Assembly: GCA_964530225.1 (NCBI GenBank)
Contig: CAZHBA010000124.1
Coordinates: forward strand, 1 to 52,869
Direction of reading: 5' to 3'
Source: CAZHBA01 sp964530225
GTDB taxonomy: Bacteria > Pseudomonadota > Alphaproteobacteria > UBA6615
Length of the DNA: 52,869 nucleotides
The notes under the pieces were generated by a model, which searched no databases, was not told the origin of the DNA, and worked only from the letters and a program-made list of their open reading frames with translations. The translations under genes were made by a program, and so were the position numbers. Shown here in pieces: positions 34,848-43,002 of the stretch (positions within the stretch are counted from its first letter, which is position 1; each line of letters starts with the position of its first letter).

Positions 34848-36005
34848 TCAGCCTTCTGTGCCGCGGCTGCCACCCAGTGCGGCGAAGCGTTTCAAATGAT
34901 AATCGGCGTCGCCGAACAGGGTACCGATCATGGTTAGCCGCTTGAAGTAGTGGCTGACGAACAGCTCGTCGGTCATACCCATGCCGCCATGCAGCTGGAT
35001 CGCCTGCTGGCCGATCATTCTGCCGGCTTGACCAATTTGCACCTTGGCCGCCGAGGCCGCGCGTGCGCGGTTCGTCGCATCGTCGCTCGACGCGATGGCG
35101 GCGGCGGCGCGGTGGACCAGGGCGCGCGACAGCTCAAGCTCGTTGAACATATCAACGGCGCGGTGCTGGAGCACCTGAAAACTACCGATCGGCGCGCCGA
35201 ACTGCTCGCGGGTCTTGAGATATTCCACCGACGCGTCGACTAGCACGGCCATGACGCCGACCGCTTCAGCGCAGGTGGCAACACTGGCTTCGTCGATCAC
35301 CCACTCGATCAGCGGATAGGCCGCGCCGGCCGCGCCGATCAGGGCGTCGCCGCTCACCGTAACGTCGTCGAGGGTTACTTCTGCGCCATGCAGGCCGTCG
35401 ACCGTTGGGTAGCCGCGCCGGTCAACGCCGTTGGCATTGCCATCGACCAGAAATAGCGAAATACCGGCCTCGTCGCGGCTGTCGCCGGAGGTGCGTGCCG
35501 TGACGATCAGCTTGTCGGCGCTGGCACCATGCATGACCACGCCCTTGGCGCCGTCGAGTACGTAGCCGCCGCCGGCTTTACGCGCCGTGGTTTCGACGTT
35601 GGCCAGGTTGTAGCGCGACTGGCGCTCGGCGAAGGCGAAGGAGAGAAGCGTTTCGCCGGCGATCACCGGCGGGATCAGCGCTGCCTGTTGTTCAGCGCTG
35701 CCGCCATAGCGCAACAGTCCGCCGCCGAGCAGTACGGTCGACAGATAAGGCTCGACTACGAGGCCGCGGCCGATCGCTTCCATGAGTATCGCGGTATCGG
35801 CCAGGGTGCCGTCGAGCCCGCCATGGTCTTCCGGCATGGCCAGACCGAGCCAGCCCAGATCGGCGAACTGGCACCAGATGGCGCGGTCGAAACCTTCCTC
35901 GGTCTCGACGAGCCGGCGGCGGGTGTTGAACGGATAGTCGCGTTCGATAAACCGTTCGGCGCTGTCCTTGAGCAGCTGTTGTTCTTCGCTGAGCGCAATG
36001 TCCAT
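34848..36005 (-). CDS. Acyl-CoA dehydrogenase
   Basis: 385 residues, FAD-dependent acyl-CoA dehydrogenase fold: MDIALSEEQQLLKDSAERFI, LGLAMPEDHGGLDG, FAFAERQSRYNLAN, YLKTREQFGAPIGSFQVLQH (about 255) and QLHGGMGMTDELFVSHYFKR at the C-terminus. The usual catalytic Glu is not unambiguous in this subfamily. Start ATG 36005 is chosen, as the 82 codons upstream are not acyl-CoA dehydrogenase-like and overlap the previous gene. Second of a pair, 52 nt after the other acyl-CoA dehydrogenase; such pairs often form heteromeric enzymes for steroid, terpenoid or aromatic acyl-CoAs. Confidence 0.92.
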   Translation of the reverse strand: MDIALSEEQQLLKDSAERFIERDYPFNTRRRLVETEEGFDRAIWCQFADLGWLGLAMPEDHGGLDGTLADTAILMEAIGRGLVVEPYLSTVLLGGGLLRYGGSAEQQAALIPPVIAGETLLSFAFAERQSRYNLANVETTARKAGGGYVLDGAKGVVMHGASADKLIVTARTSGDSRDEAGISLFLVDGNANGVDRRGYPTVDGLHGAEVTLDDVTVSGDALIGAAGAAYPLIEWVIDEASVATCAEAVGVMAVLVDASVEYLKTREQFGAPIGSFQVLQHRAVDMFNELELSRALVHRAAAAIASSDDATNRARAASAAKVQIGQAGRMIGQQAIQLHGGMGMTDELFVSHYFKRLTMIGTLFGDADYHLKRFAALGGSRGTEG

Positions 36006-36057
36006 GGCGGTTTTTTTCCGTACCTCTTGCCGGACGGTTATCGGGGTGCACGGCCGG

Positions 36058-37254
36058 TTAGAGGCCGAGCACCGCTTTGGCGATGATGTTTTTCTGAATC
36101 TCGTTGCTGCCGCCGTAGATCGACGATTTGCGCCAGTTGAAATAACGCGGCGCGATGGCGGCGGCGTAGTCGGGGCCGATCGGCTCTTCGTTCCAGCCGA
36201 CCTCCAACGCTTCGTGGATAAACGGGTGGGTGTAGTTACCGACGGCCTCAAACAATAATTCAGTGATCGCCTGCTGGATTTCGGTGCCGCGCAACTTTAG
36301 CAGTGAGGCCTCGGGTCCCGGTGGGCTACCAGCAGTCTCGGCGGCCAGTACCTGTAGCACCATCGCCTCGAGCGCTAGTAGATCGATCTCGACTTTGGCG
36401 ATCTTGGTCTGAAACGTCGGGTCGTCGAGCAACGGTTTACCGTCGACCAGTTCCTCGGCAGCGATCTTGCGGACCCGGGCGAGCTGATTCTTCGACTGGC
36501 CGACGTCGGCGGTCCAGGTGCGCTCGTGCCCGAGCAGGTATTTGGCGTAGGTCCAGCCCTTGTTCTCCTCGCCAACCAGATTTTCGACCGGCACCCGAAC
36601 ATCATCGAAAAACACGTCGTTAATTTCCTGCCCGCCGTCCATGGTGGTGATCGGCCGCACCTCGACACCGGGGCTGGTCATGTCGATAAGCAGGAACGAG
36701 ATGCCGGCCTGCTTTTTGCCTTCGGTCGAGGTGCGTACCAGGCAGAACATCATGTTGGCGTACTGGGCAAAGCTGGTCCAAGTCTTGGCGCCGTTGACGA
36801 CGTAGTGGTCGCCGTCGCGCACGGCGCGGGTCTTGAGCGAAGCCAGGTCGGACCCCGAACCGGGTTCGGAATAGCCCTGGCACCACCAGTCCTCGGTGGT
36901 GAGTATACGCGGCAGGTAGTACTGCTTCTGCGTTTCGTTGCCGAAGGCGATGATCACCGGCCCAACCATGGCGACGCCGAACGGCATGATGCGCGGCGCG
37001 CCGGCTAAAGCCATCTCTTCCATGAAGATGTGGCGCTGGATCGGCGACCAGCCGGTGCCGCCATGCTCGACCGGCCAGCCGGGCACCATCCAGCCGCGGT
37101 CGTTGACGATGCGCTGCCAGGTCACATAGTCGTCCTTGACCAGCTTGAGGCCCATTTCGGTCTTGCGCCTGATTTCCGGCGGCAGCTTGTCGCGCATGAA
37201 CGCCCGCACGTCGTCGCGGAACGCTCCGTCTTCCGGGCTCAGCTTGATTTCCAT
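36058..37254 (-). CDS. Acyl-CoA dehydrogenase
   Basis: 398 residues: N-terminal helical domain (MEIKLSPEDGAFRDDVRAFM), FAD/substrate segment WCQGYSEPGSGSDLASLKT (about 130), GAKTWTSFAQYANMMFCLVR, and the C-terminal FNWRKSSIYGGSNEIQKNII. Oxidises acyl-CoA to enoyl-CoA, passing electrons to ETF. ATG 37254 with GGAGGG 6 nt upstream is preferred over the GTG at 37272 inside that site. First of the two-gene acyl-CoA dehydrogenase operon, downstream of the extradiol dioxygenase-like gene. Confidence 0.93.
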   Translation of the reverse strand: MEIKLSPEDGAFRDDVRAFMRDKLPPEIRRKTEMGLKLVKDDYVTWQRIVNDRGWMVPGWPVEHGGTGWSPIQRHIFMEEMALAGAPRIMPFGVAMVGPVIIAFGNETQKQYYLPRILTTEDWWCQGYSEPGSGSDLASLKTRAVRDGDHYVVNGAKTWTSFAQYANMMFCLVRTSTEGKKQAGISFLLIDMTSPGVEVRPITTMDGGQEINDVFFDDVRVPVENLVGEENKGWTYAKYLLGHERTWTADVGQSKNQLARVRKIAAEELVDGKPLLDDPTFQTKIAKVEIDLLALEAMVLQVLAAETAGSPPGPEASLLKLRGTEIQQAITELLFEAVGNYTHPFIHEALEVGWNEEPIGPDYAAAIAPRYFNWRKSSIYGGSNEIQKNIIAKAVLGL

Positions 37255-37393
37255 GTCAGACCCTCCGGCCACGCCATCTATGCCGGCACGAAAACCGGCT
37301 GCCTATTATGGCGGTTCCGAGCGATGCCGGCCATAGGCGACACACATCCATCGCTCAGGCCGGGCGGTCTGATTTATAGATTGTAGGCGGCCT

Positions 37394-37430
37394 GAGGGGC
37401 AGGCGCTCTCAAGCGAAAGTGCCGCCCCTC
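37394..37430 (-). terminator. Intergenic hairpin downstream of the dioxygenase gene
   Basis: GAGGGGC (37394-37400) pairs with GCCCCTC (37424-37430), and the stem can extend inward through GGC/GCC. It lies after the stop of the minus-strand dioxygenase gene. There is no U-tract, so termination is uncertain. Confidence 0.35.
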
Positions 37431-37446
37431 GGCGTCAGGTATTATC

Positions 37447-38385
37447 TTAGTTCACCGCCTCGTAGTTGATGATGAAGTCGTCCGGCACCGTGGGTCCCCA
37501 GGACGCAAACGCACCTTCCATCGGCCAGTCGCGGGCCTGCCAGTCATAGTCGCCCGGGATGTAGTCCATGTCCGAGAAGAACTCGACTAGCCCGTTCCAG
37601 GGGTCGCGGAAGTAGGTAAAATAATTTGAGCCAACGACGTGACGCCCGAAACCCCAGGTAGGTTCATATCCTTTGTCGATCATGCTAGTCACGTTAAGCC
37701 CGATCTCGTCGACATTGCCCATCTCGAAGCTGGCATGGTGCAGGCCCGGCGCCTCCGACTTCGCCAACGCGACAACATGATGGTCGCTACCGCCATCGAG
37801 ATACATGAAGGCAATACCAGGGCCGATACGGTCGGCGATTTTCATGCCGAGCAGGCCGGTGTAGAAATCGATTTTGGTCTCGACATCGGTGGTGAACTGT
37901 AAAATGTGGCCCAACCGGCGCGGTTGCACCAGTGTGTCGTACTCCGGAGCCGCCCGCGGTCCTAGGCGATGATAATGGCCAGGTACGTTGACCAGAAAAT
38001 CGGGTTGGTCACCCCGTGCACCGGGGCCGCCGAGTGATGGTGCGGCATCGGCGACCACGACGTTGACCAAAACGTCGTCGGAATCGCGCACCCAAATACC
38101 CGGTTCTGGCGTCTCTTTGGGCGCATCGAGCAGTGCGTGACCGGCGCCTTCCAGGCGTTCAGTGATATCGGCGAGACCGCTCTCTGTCGTGCCGAACGAA
38201 ACATGGTGTAATTTTCGCTGCGACCCCTCAATAAAGGTAAGTTGATCCTGGTCGCGCCCGGCACAGCGCGCGACACCGTGATTATTGCGCTCGACGCGCT
38301 CAAGGCCTACGTCGGTAAAAAAGCTCAGCGCTTTGTCGATATCGGGTACTTCAAGTCCTACATGCTGCAGGTTTGTTACGGTCAT
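37447..38385 (-). CDS. VOC-superfamily extradiol dioxygenase-like protein
   Basis: 312 residues in two glyoxalase/VOC modules, the catechol-2,3-dioxygenase architecture. Likely Fe(II) ligands: His in RLGHILQFT (about 159), His in GLHHASFEMG (about 217) and Glu in GLVEFFSDMD (about 269). The second module carries the metal site as usual. Cleaves catechol-type rings next to the hydroxyls. ATG 38385 with GGGAGG 5 nt upstream. It is divergent from the hemerythrin gene, and an FNR-type box (38454) lies between them, 69 nt upstream of this start. Confidence 0.9.
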   Translation of the reverse strand: MTVTNLQHVGLEVPDIDKALSFFTDVGLERVERNNHGVARCAGRDQDQLTFIEGSQRKLHHVSFGTTESGLADITERLEGAGHALLDAPKETPEPGIWVRDSDDVLVNVVVADAAPSLGGPGARGDQPDFLVNVPGHYHRLGPRAAPEYDTLVQPRRLGHILQFTTDVETKIDFYTGLLGMKIADRIGPGIAFMYLDGGSDHHVVALAKSEAPGLHHASFEMGNVDEIGLNVTSMIDKGYEPTWGFGRHVVGSNYFTYFRDPWNGLVEFFSDMDYIPGDYDWQARDWPMEGAFASWGPTVPDDFIINYEAVN

Positions 38386-38453
38386 ATTTTCCTCCCGGTG
38401 AAGTCAGGAATTTCCCAGCACACAGATGGTTGGGGTTCACGGGGAACAGGTCA

Positions 38454-38467
38454 TTGATTTGAATCAA
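38454..38467. promoter_or_regulatory. Perfect FNR/NnrR-type box
   Basis: TTGAT-TTGA-ATCAA, 10 of 10 matches to the FNR/CRP-family anaerobic consensus. It is 128 nt before the hemerythrin start and 69 nt before the divergent dioxygenase start. Confidence 0.7.
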
Positions 38468-38503
38468 GATATTGGCGCGGCCTGCTGAAGGGCTCTGTAG
38501 CGA

Positions 38504-38517
38504 CTGATCCAGGTCAA
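38504..38517. promoter_or_regulatory. Second, weaker FNR/NnrR-like box
   Basis: CTGAT-CCAG-GTCAA, 8 of 10 matches, 37 nt after the perfect box and 78 nt before the hemerythrin start. Confidence 0.4.
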
Positions 38518-38594
38518 ACAAATCGACTAGCGAACTGGTCAACCTCCAGAAACGGAGGAAACCGCACATAGCGTCGATTGAATGGGGTCGCAGA

Positions 38595-39020
38595 ATGAGC
38601 GTCGGCGTTCTGGAACTCGACGACAACCACAGGGAACTACTAGCGGTTATCAACGAATTGGAAGGCTACATGGCCGGCGAAAAGACCTTCAGACGATCGC
38701 TGAACTGGCTGCTTCGGTATGCGCAAACCTATTTCGCCCGGGAGCAGGAGGTGATGAGAAGCTACCAATATCCGATACTCAGCGGACATATCGATGAACA
38801 ACGGCATTTCCTTTACTGGATGTGGATGGCGGTCGCCTCTTTCAATGACGATTGGGCTCGTCCGACGGCAGAAACCCGCGACGCTTTGATTACCTACCTG
38901 GAAGATTGGTGGCGTCACCACATCCTGGCCGAGGACAGAAAATACAAGCGCTTCGTCGAACAAAACCTTTTCCGCTCAAGCCGTGCGGCAAAGGAGGTCA
39001 GGGGTTACGGGATTTGGTGA
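38595..39020 (+). CDS. Hemerythrin-like protein with two altered iron ligands
   Basis: A 141-residue four-helix protein of the bacteriohemerythrin family, which binds O2 or NO at a di-iron centre. Seen: DDNHREL (H12), AQTYFAREQEVM, YPILSGHIDEQRHFL and WWRHHILAEDRKY (H109, D114). Compared with the usual H…HxxxE…HxxxH…HxxxxD set, H12, E50, H65, H109 and D114 are present. The position 4 before E50 is Tyr46 and the one 4 after H65 is Gln69; a nearby His71 might substitute. It has a perfect FNR box upstream and converges on nnrS, which fits a role in low-oxygen or NO response. Confidence 0.82.
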   Translation: MSVGVLELDDNHRELLAVINELEGYMAGEKTFRRSLNWLLRYAQTYFAREQEVMRSYQYPILSGHIDEQRHFLYWMWMAVASFNDDWARPTAETRDALITYLEDWWRHHILAEDRKYKRFVEQNLFRSSRAAKEVRGYGIW

Positions 39021-39037
39021 GGGTAGGCGGTTCGACG

Positions 39038-40195
39038 CTAAGCTGCCGCTTGGTGCTGTAAGTGGCGCTGCATGAGAACCGGGCCAATTACACCGAGAAA
39101 AAACAGAAACGCCACGATCCACGCCATCGCCGCGGTCGAAACCAGCGGCAGGAACGCCCCGGCCCACAGCGAAGCCGAGATCCGTAGAATTGCGGCGGCG
39201 GTCACTAGACAATAAGCGAGTACCAGACCGGCGCCTGCGTGGAGCGGCTGGTTAGTATGGCCGAGCACAGCGCGGCTCATGACCGCCAGGGTCATCGTGC
39301 CGATTACCCCGACGGTCAGGGCGTGGATCGCGCTCGACTGAGCAACGTCCGGCACCCAGGATCCCAACGCCAGCAGAGCCAGTCCAACCGGTATCCAAAA
39401 ATAGCCCAGATGCATCACCCATAGCAGGGGTTCCGCGCGGGTTGCCAATCCTTGCCAGCGGACTTGCCGGGCCAAATTAAGCACCGCCGCCAGGGCAGCT
39501 AAAACTCCGGTCACCGGCCCCGGCGGTGTAACCGCCCACCAGACGAGTGCCACCAGCGTCACTGCTATGGTGAGGCGGTCGAACTGTGAGAAGGGATGGG
39601 GAAGCCGCGTGGCGCCGCGTTGGGCCAGCCAGTTGCGGCTGAAACTGGGAATGATGCGCCCGCCGATTAGCGAGATAAGGACGATGACGACGGCGATCGA
39701 TAATTTTTGCGCCCGGCCACCGCTGTCGACGAGACCGAGAACTTCGTAATGGATAAAAACGTTGCACAGGAAGAACAGGACTACCGCAGCCGCCACCGGC
39801 AGATTGCGCCAGTTTTGTCCGGTGATGATCTCACGCAAAATCACGGCGGCCAGTGCCGCCAGGAACAACAAGTCGATCGCCGCCGCGGCCCATACGCCGA
39901 TCAGCGCCGAGACAGCGATCGCCACGCGTCCGGCCAGCCACAATAGAGCGAGAGCGAGTAAAGGAGCACCCTGCAGCGGCAGGCGTCCGGTCCAGTTGGG
40001 AATCGCCGTTAGTGCGAACCCGGCAAGCACGGCGGCAACGTAGCCGAACAGTAATTCATGATAGTGCCAAGCGACGGTATCGAACGCGGTGGGCAGGGCG
40101 ATATGCTCCTGAAACATGGCGGTAAAAAGGCCCATCGACAGCGGTGCCCAAACGCCGGCGAATAGAAAAAACGGGCGGAAACCTTGGGAAAACAC
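39038..40195 (-). CDS. nnrS: NnrS family membrane protein
   Basis: About 385 residues, roughly 12 membrane helices, with NnrS signatures: GFRPFFLFAGVWAPL at the N-terminus, TVAWHYHELLFGYVAAVLAG (conserved His pair), IPNWTGRLPLQG, GGRIIPSFSRNW and MTLAVMSRAVLGHTN. NnrS is an inner-membrane heme- and copper-containing protein linked to denitrification and nitrosative stress. GTG 40195 is chosen because GAGG lies 7 nt upstream; another GTG at 40210 is possible. It follows the narG-ppiC fusion by 35 nt and is convergent with the hemerythrin gene at 17 nt. Confidence 0.9.
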   Translation of the reverse strand: MFSQGFRPFFLFAGVWAPLSMGLFTAMFQEHIALPTAFDTVAWHYHELLFGYVAAVLAGFALTAIPNWTGRLPLQGAPLLALALLWLAGRVAIAVSALIGVWAAAAIDLLFLAALAAVILREIITGQNWRNLPVAAAVVLFFLCNVFIHYEVLGLVDSGGRAQKLSIAVVIVLISLIGGRIIPSFSRNWLAQRGATRLPHPFSQFDRLTIAVTLVALVWWAVTPPGPVTGVLAALAAVLNLARQVRWQGLATRAEPLLWVMHLGYFWIPVGLALLALGSWVPDVAQSSAIHALTVGVIGTMTLAVMSRAVLGHTNQPLHAGAGLVLAYCLVTAAAILRISASLWAGAFLPLVSTAAMAWIVAFLFFLGVIGPVLMQRHLQHQAAA

Positions 40196-40230
40196 TGCCA
40201 GTCCTCGCACGACCTGTCTGCGCGCCTCGG

Positions 40231-41112
40231 TTATTGGACCAGGGGTTTGGCGGCGCCAGCCAGATCGAATTCTTGAACCTTCGATTGGCCGGCCAATAGC
40301 TGGACGTATTGCGATACGGTTCGCCGCCAACTTACCTCTTCGAAATAGGTAGCGATGCGGCTGCGTACTGCTTCGAAAGGCATAACGCGCCCCGATTCGC
40401 GGTTGTCGAGACGAATAACATGGACGCCATAGGAAGTCTTCACCGGTTTTGGGCAAAGCTGTCCATCTTCCAGTTCAAAGAGAAACGTCTCGAATTTGGG
40501 CGTCGTTTGGCCATGGTACCGGCCTTCCTCTTTGCCCGAAGAGCAGTCCGAGTGCTGGTGGGCAAAGTCGCCGAAGTTGCTGAGGCTTTCGCCCAGTGCG
40601 GCGATGATCTCGGTGACCGCGTCCCACTCGGCGCGGACGAAACCGCCGTGTCTGAATTTTTTTGTATAGGCGGCGCGTTTGACGGGGTCTTCAACGATTG
40701 AAGCCCACGCCGCGACCGGCGCAAGCGTTGCCCGCGCCTTACGCCACAATTTGACGAGGCGGGGGCGGACCAATGGATACTTAACCCGGTTGCCCGAATA
40801 GAGGTAACAGCTATAGCTGGCACCTCGCGAACAGCCGCGCGGTTCGTGGTTCGGCAGGTCGGGCTGGGTGCGTGGATAGTCGGTCTGCTGGGTTTCCCAG
40901 GTGACGGTGCCGCCCTTGACATAAACTTTCCATGAGCACGAGCTAGCGCAATTTACCCCATGGGTTGAGTGTGCGAATTCGTCGTGCTGCCAACGTTGGC
41001 GGTAGGCATCTTCCCAGGCGCGATCTTCGCGCGTGGTGACGCCGTGGCCGTCAGAGAGCTTCCCTGAACTCCTGCTGGCGAAGAGGTTCAGCCGATCAAG
41101 TAGCAAACTCAT
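40231..41112 (-). CDS. In-frame fusion: NarG N-terminus joined to PpiC/NifM-type prolyl isomerase
   Basis: One uninterrupted 293-codon frame. Residues 1-171 are the N-terminus of the nitrate reductase alpha subunit, including the complete [4Fe-4S] motif H51-x3-C55-x3-C59-x34-C94. NarG signature text follows (WETQQTDYPRTQPDLPNHEP, RGASYSCYLYSGNRVKYPLV). Residues about 172-293 are a parvulin-type isomerase (HSDCSSG, TPKFETFLFELEDGQLCPKP, TSYGVHVIRLDNRESGRVMP, ending DLAGAAKPLVQ). The molybdenum-ligand Asp and everything after NarG residue ~190 are gone, as are narH, narJ and narI. ppiC-like genes sit after narI in nar operons such as that of Pseudomonas. GGGAG 7 nt before ATG 41112. Probably a deletion product with no nitrate reductase activity. 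Confidence 0.85.
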   Translation of the reverse strand: MSLLLDRLNLFASRSSGKLSDGHGVTTREDRAWEDAYRQRWQHDEFAHSTHGVNCASSCSWKVYVKGGTVTWETQQTDYPRTQPDLPNHEPRGCSRGASYSCYLYSGNRVKYPLVRPRLVKLWRKARATLAPVAAWASIVEDPVKRAAYTKKFRHGGFVRAEWDAVTEIIAALGESLSNFGDFAHQHSDCSSGKEEGRYHGQTTPKFETFLFELEDGQLCPKPVKTSYGVHVIRLDNRESGRVMPFEAVRSRIATYFEEVSWRRTVSQYVQLLAGQSKVQEFDLAGAAKPLVQ

Positions 41113-41290
41113 AACGAGCTCCCGTTCAGTCCAGCACCCCTCGGCCGGCAAAGGCTATACAGCCGGTGAATTTTCTGTTTCGTTCGATGTCACTGAAAAT
41201 CCATCAGGACGTGTTTGTGCATATCAGGGTACGATAGTGTGGCTGGGATAGAAAACTATGAATAACCAAGGCACCGCAATTGGACCGCCA

Positions 41291-41304
41291 ACGATTGTGA
41301 TCAA
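41291..41304 (-). promoter_or_regulatory. FNR-like box upstream of the narG remnant
   Basis: On the minus strand TTGAT-CACA-ATCGT, 8 of 10 matches, 179 nt before the narG start, in the space after narK. A -10-like TATTCATAGT lies at the right distance downstream. The promoter may be inherited from the intact operon. Confidence 0.45.
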
Positions 41305-41331
41305 TCAGATGATTCATATAAGCAGAATTCC

Positions 41332-42939
41332 TTACGGGTTTTTCACGTAAGCGTTCTTGCGCAGATAGAACCACCAGTTGATGACGATACATACGGCATA
41401 GAAAGCGGCGAAACCGAACAACGCATACTCTGGTGTCGTCGCCTTGATCTGTTCGCCGAACACCTTCGGGATGATAAAGGCGCCATAGGCCGCGACGGCT
41501 GAGGTCCACCCCAGCACCGGCCCCGCCTGCACCTTGTCGAATACCACGGCGATAGTGCGGAAGGTCGATCCGTTACCGATCCCCGTCGCTGCGAACAGGA
41601 TCATAAACAGGATAAGGAAGGGAACGAAAAATTCCTCTGGCGTTGCCGAGGCGTAAGCCTGCTTCATAAAATACGCTACGCCAAGTGCACAAAGGACCAT
41701 CACGAGAGAGATGATCTGGGTGACCTTAGCGCCACCCATGCGGTCCGAAATCGTGCCACCGATGGGCCGGATGAGCGCGCCGATAAACGGGCCCGTCCAG
41801 GCAAACATTAAGGCGCTGGGTCCGTTTGGATTAACGGTGTCGTGGGTCATGACCCCATCGACCATGAGGTGCTGGAAACCGAAAATCACCTTGATCGCCA
41901 GGCCGAACGCGGCGGCGTAGCCGATGAACGAGCCGAAAGTCATGGTGTAGATGACCGTCATCGCCCAGGTGTGCTTGTTGTTGAAGATCTTGTACTGCTG
42001 GGCGAGATTCTGGCCGATCGTGCCAGGAATGTACCGCAGCACGATGACGGTTGTGGCAATGACCAGAGGTAAAACGATCCACTTGCTTAACTCGAGTCCC
42101 GATCCCCCGGCATTGGACGGCAGCATCAACCACAGGCCGACCGTCGCGGTCACAAAACCGATGATGAGCATGCCTAAAATTTTACCGAAGGCGGCTAGCG
42201 GTGAACCAAGTTTTGGTGAAACGTGCGCTGCCGTGATGTTGTTCATGCCGAACCAGGCCACGACCACCAGCGGTACTAAGATGACGACCCAGACATAGCC
42301 GGCGTTATGGATAAACGTTTTCGTGCCCGCGGGTATCTTGCCAATCAGGGTGCCAGAGGTGTTTTTCAGGATTAGCGCCTCACCGCCAAATATGGCGGCG
42401 GTCATAATCAGCGGCACCAGGATCTGCATCGTCGTGACGCCGAAATTACCGAGGCCGGCGTTCATGCCCAGCGAGTAGCCCTGCACCCTCTTGGGAAAGA
42501 AATAGGAGATATTCGACATCGACGAGGCGAAGTTGCCGCCGCCGATACCGGATAGAAGCGCCATCGCCTGAAACTGCCAAAGCGGCGTGTTGGGGTCCTG
42601 CAACAGGAAACCTGTGCCTGCTGCCGGCACGATCAATAACGCGGTCGTCAGGAAGAGCGTGTTTCGTCCGCCGGCGATGCTGATGAAAAAGGACGATGGA
42701 ATGCGCAGTGTGGCCCCGGTCAATCCAGCGATCGCGGCCAGCGTAAAGAGTTCGGCCTTGGTAAAAGGAAAGCCCAGATTGATCATCTGGACAGTGATGA
42801 TCCCCCAGTAAAGCCAGACGGCGAATCCACACAACAGGCAGGGAATCGAAATCCAGAGATTTCGGGTGGCGATCCGCTTTCCTTCCGACTGCCAGAAAGA
42901 TTCGTCTTCAGGATTGTAGGTCTCTAAATTTTTGGCCAT
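41332..42939 (-). CDS. narK: NarK-type nitrate/nitrite MFS transporter (NarK2-like)
   Basis: 535 residues, about 12 membrane helices plus a hydrophilic loop. Nitrate-porter text: GATLRIPSSFFISIAGGRNT, SGIGGGNFASSMSNISYFFP with the nitrate-signature Gly-rich helix, QGYSLGMNAGLGNFGV, and the second nitrate signature ATGIGNGSTFRTIAVVF. RIPSSFF and GALIRPIGG carry the two substrate Arg residues expected in NarK. Nitrate/nitrite exchange across the inner membrane. It is downstream of the other narK gene (63 nt) and upstream of the narG remnant. With narGHJI gone its role here is unclear. Confidence 0.93.
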   Translation of the reverse strand: MAKNLETYNPEDESFWQSEGKRIATRNLWISIPCLLCGFAVWLYWGIITVQMINLGFPFTKAELFTLAAIAGLTGATLRIPSSFFISIAGGRNTLFLTTALLIVPAAGTGFLLQDPNTPLWQFQAMALLSGIGGGNFASSMSNISYFFPKRVQGYSLGMNAGLGNFGVTTMQILVPLIMTAAIFGGEALILKNTSGTLIGKIPAGTKTFIHNAGYVWVVILVPLVVVAWFGMNNITAAHVSPKLGSPLAAFGKILGMLIIGFVTATVGLWLMLPSNAGGSGLELSKWIVLPLVIATTVIVLRYIPGTIGQNLAQQYKIFNNKHTWAMTVIYTMTFGSFIGYAAAFGLAIKVIFGFQHLMVDGVMTHDTVNPNGPSALMFAWTGPFIGALIRPIGGTISDRMGGAKVTQIISLVMVLCALGVAYFMKQAYASATPEEFFVPFLILFMILFAATGIGNGSTFRTIAVVFDKVQAGPVLGWTSAVAAYGAFIIPKVFGEQIKATTPEYALFGFAAFYAVCIVINWWFYLRKNAYVKNP

Positions 42940-43002
42940 TCCTCAAACACTCCGTTGTGCCACCGTCGGCGCTGCGCCCCTAGCTTTCCCAAGATTTTTA
43001 CA

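Noticed and set aside
34848..36251. N-terminal extension of the acyl-CoA dehydrogenase frame
   Set aside because: The 82 extra codons overlap the neighbouring acyl-CoA dehydrogenase and do not resemble the family; ATG 36005 fits the conserved MDIALSEEQ start.
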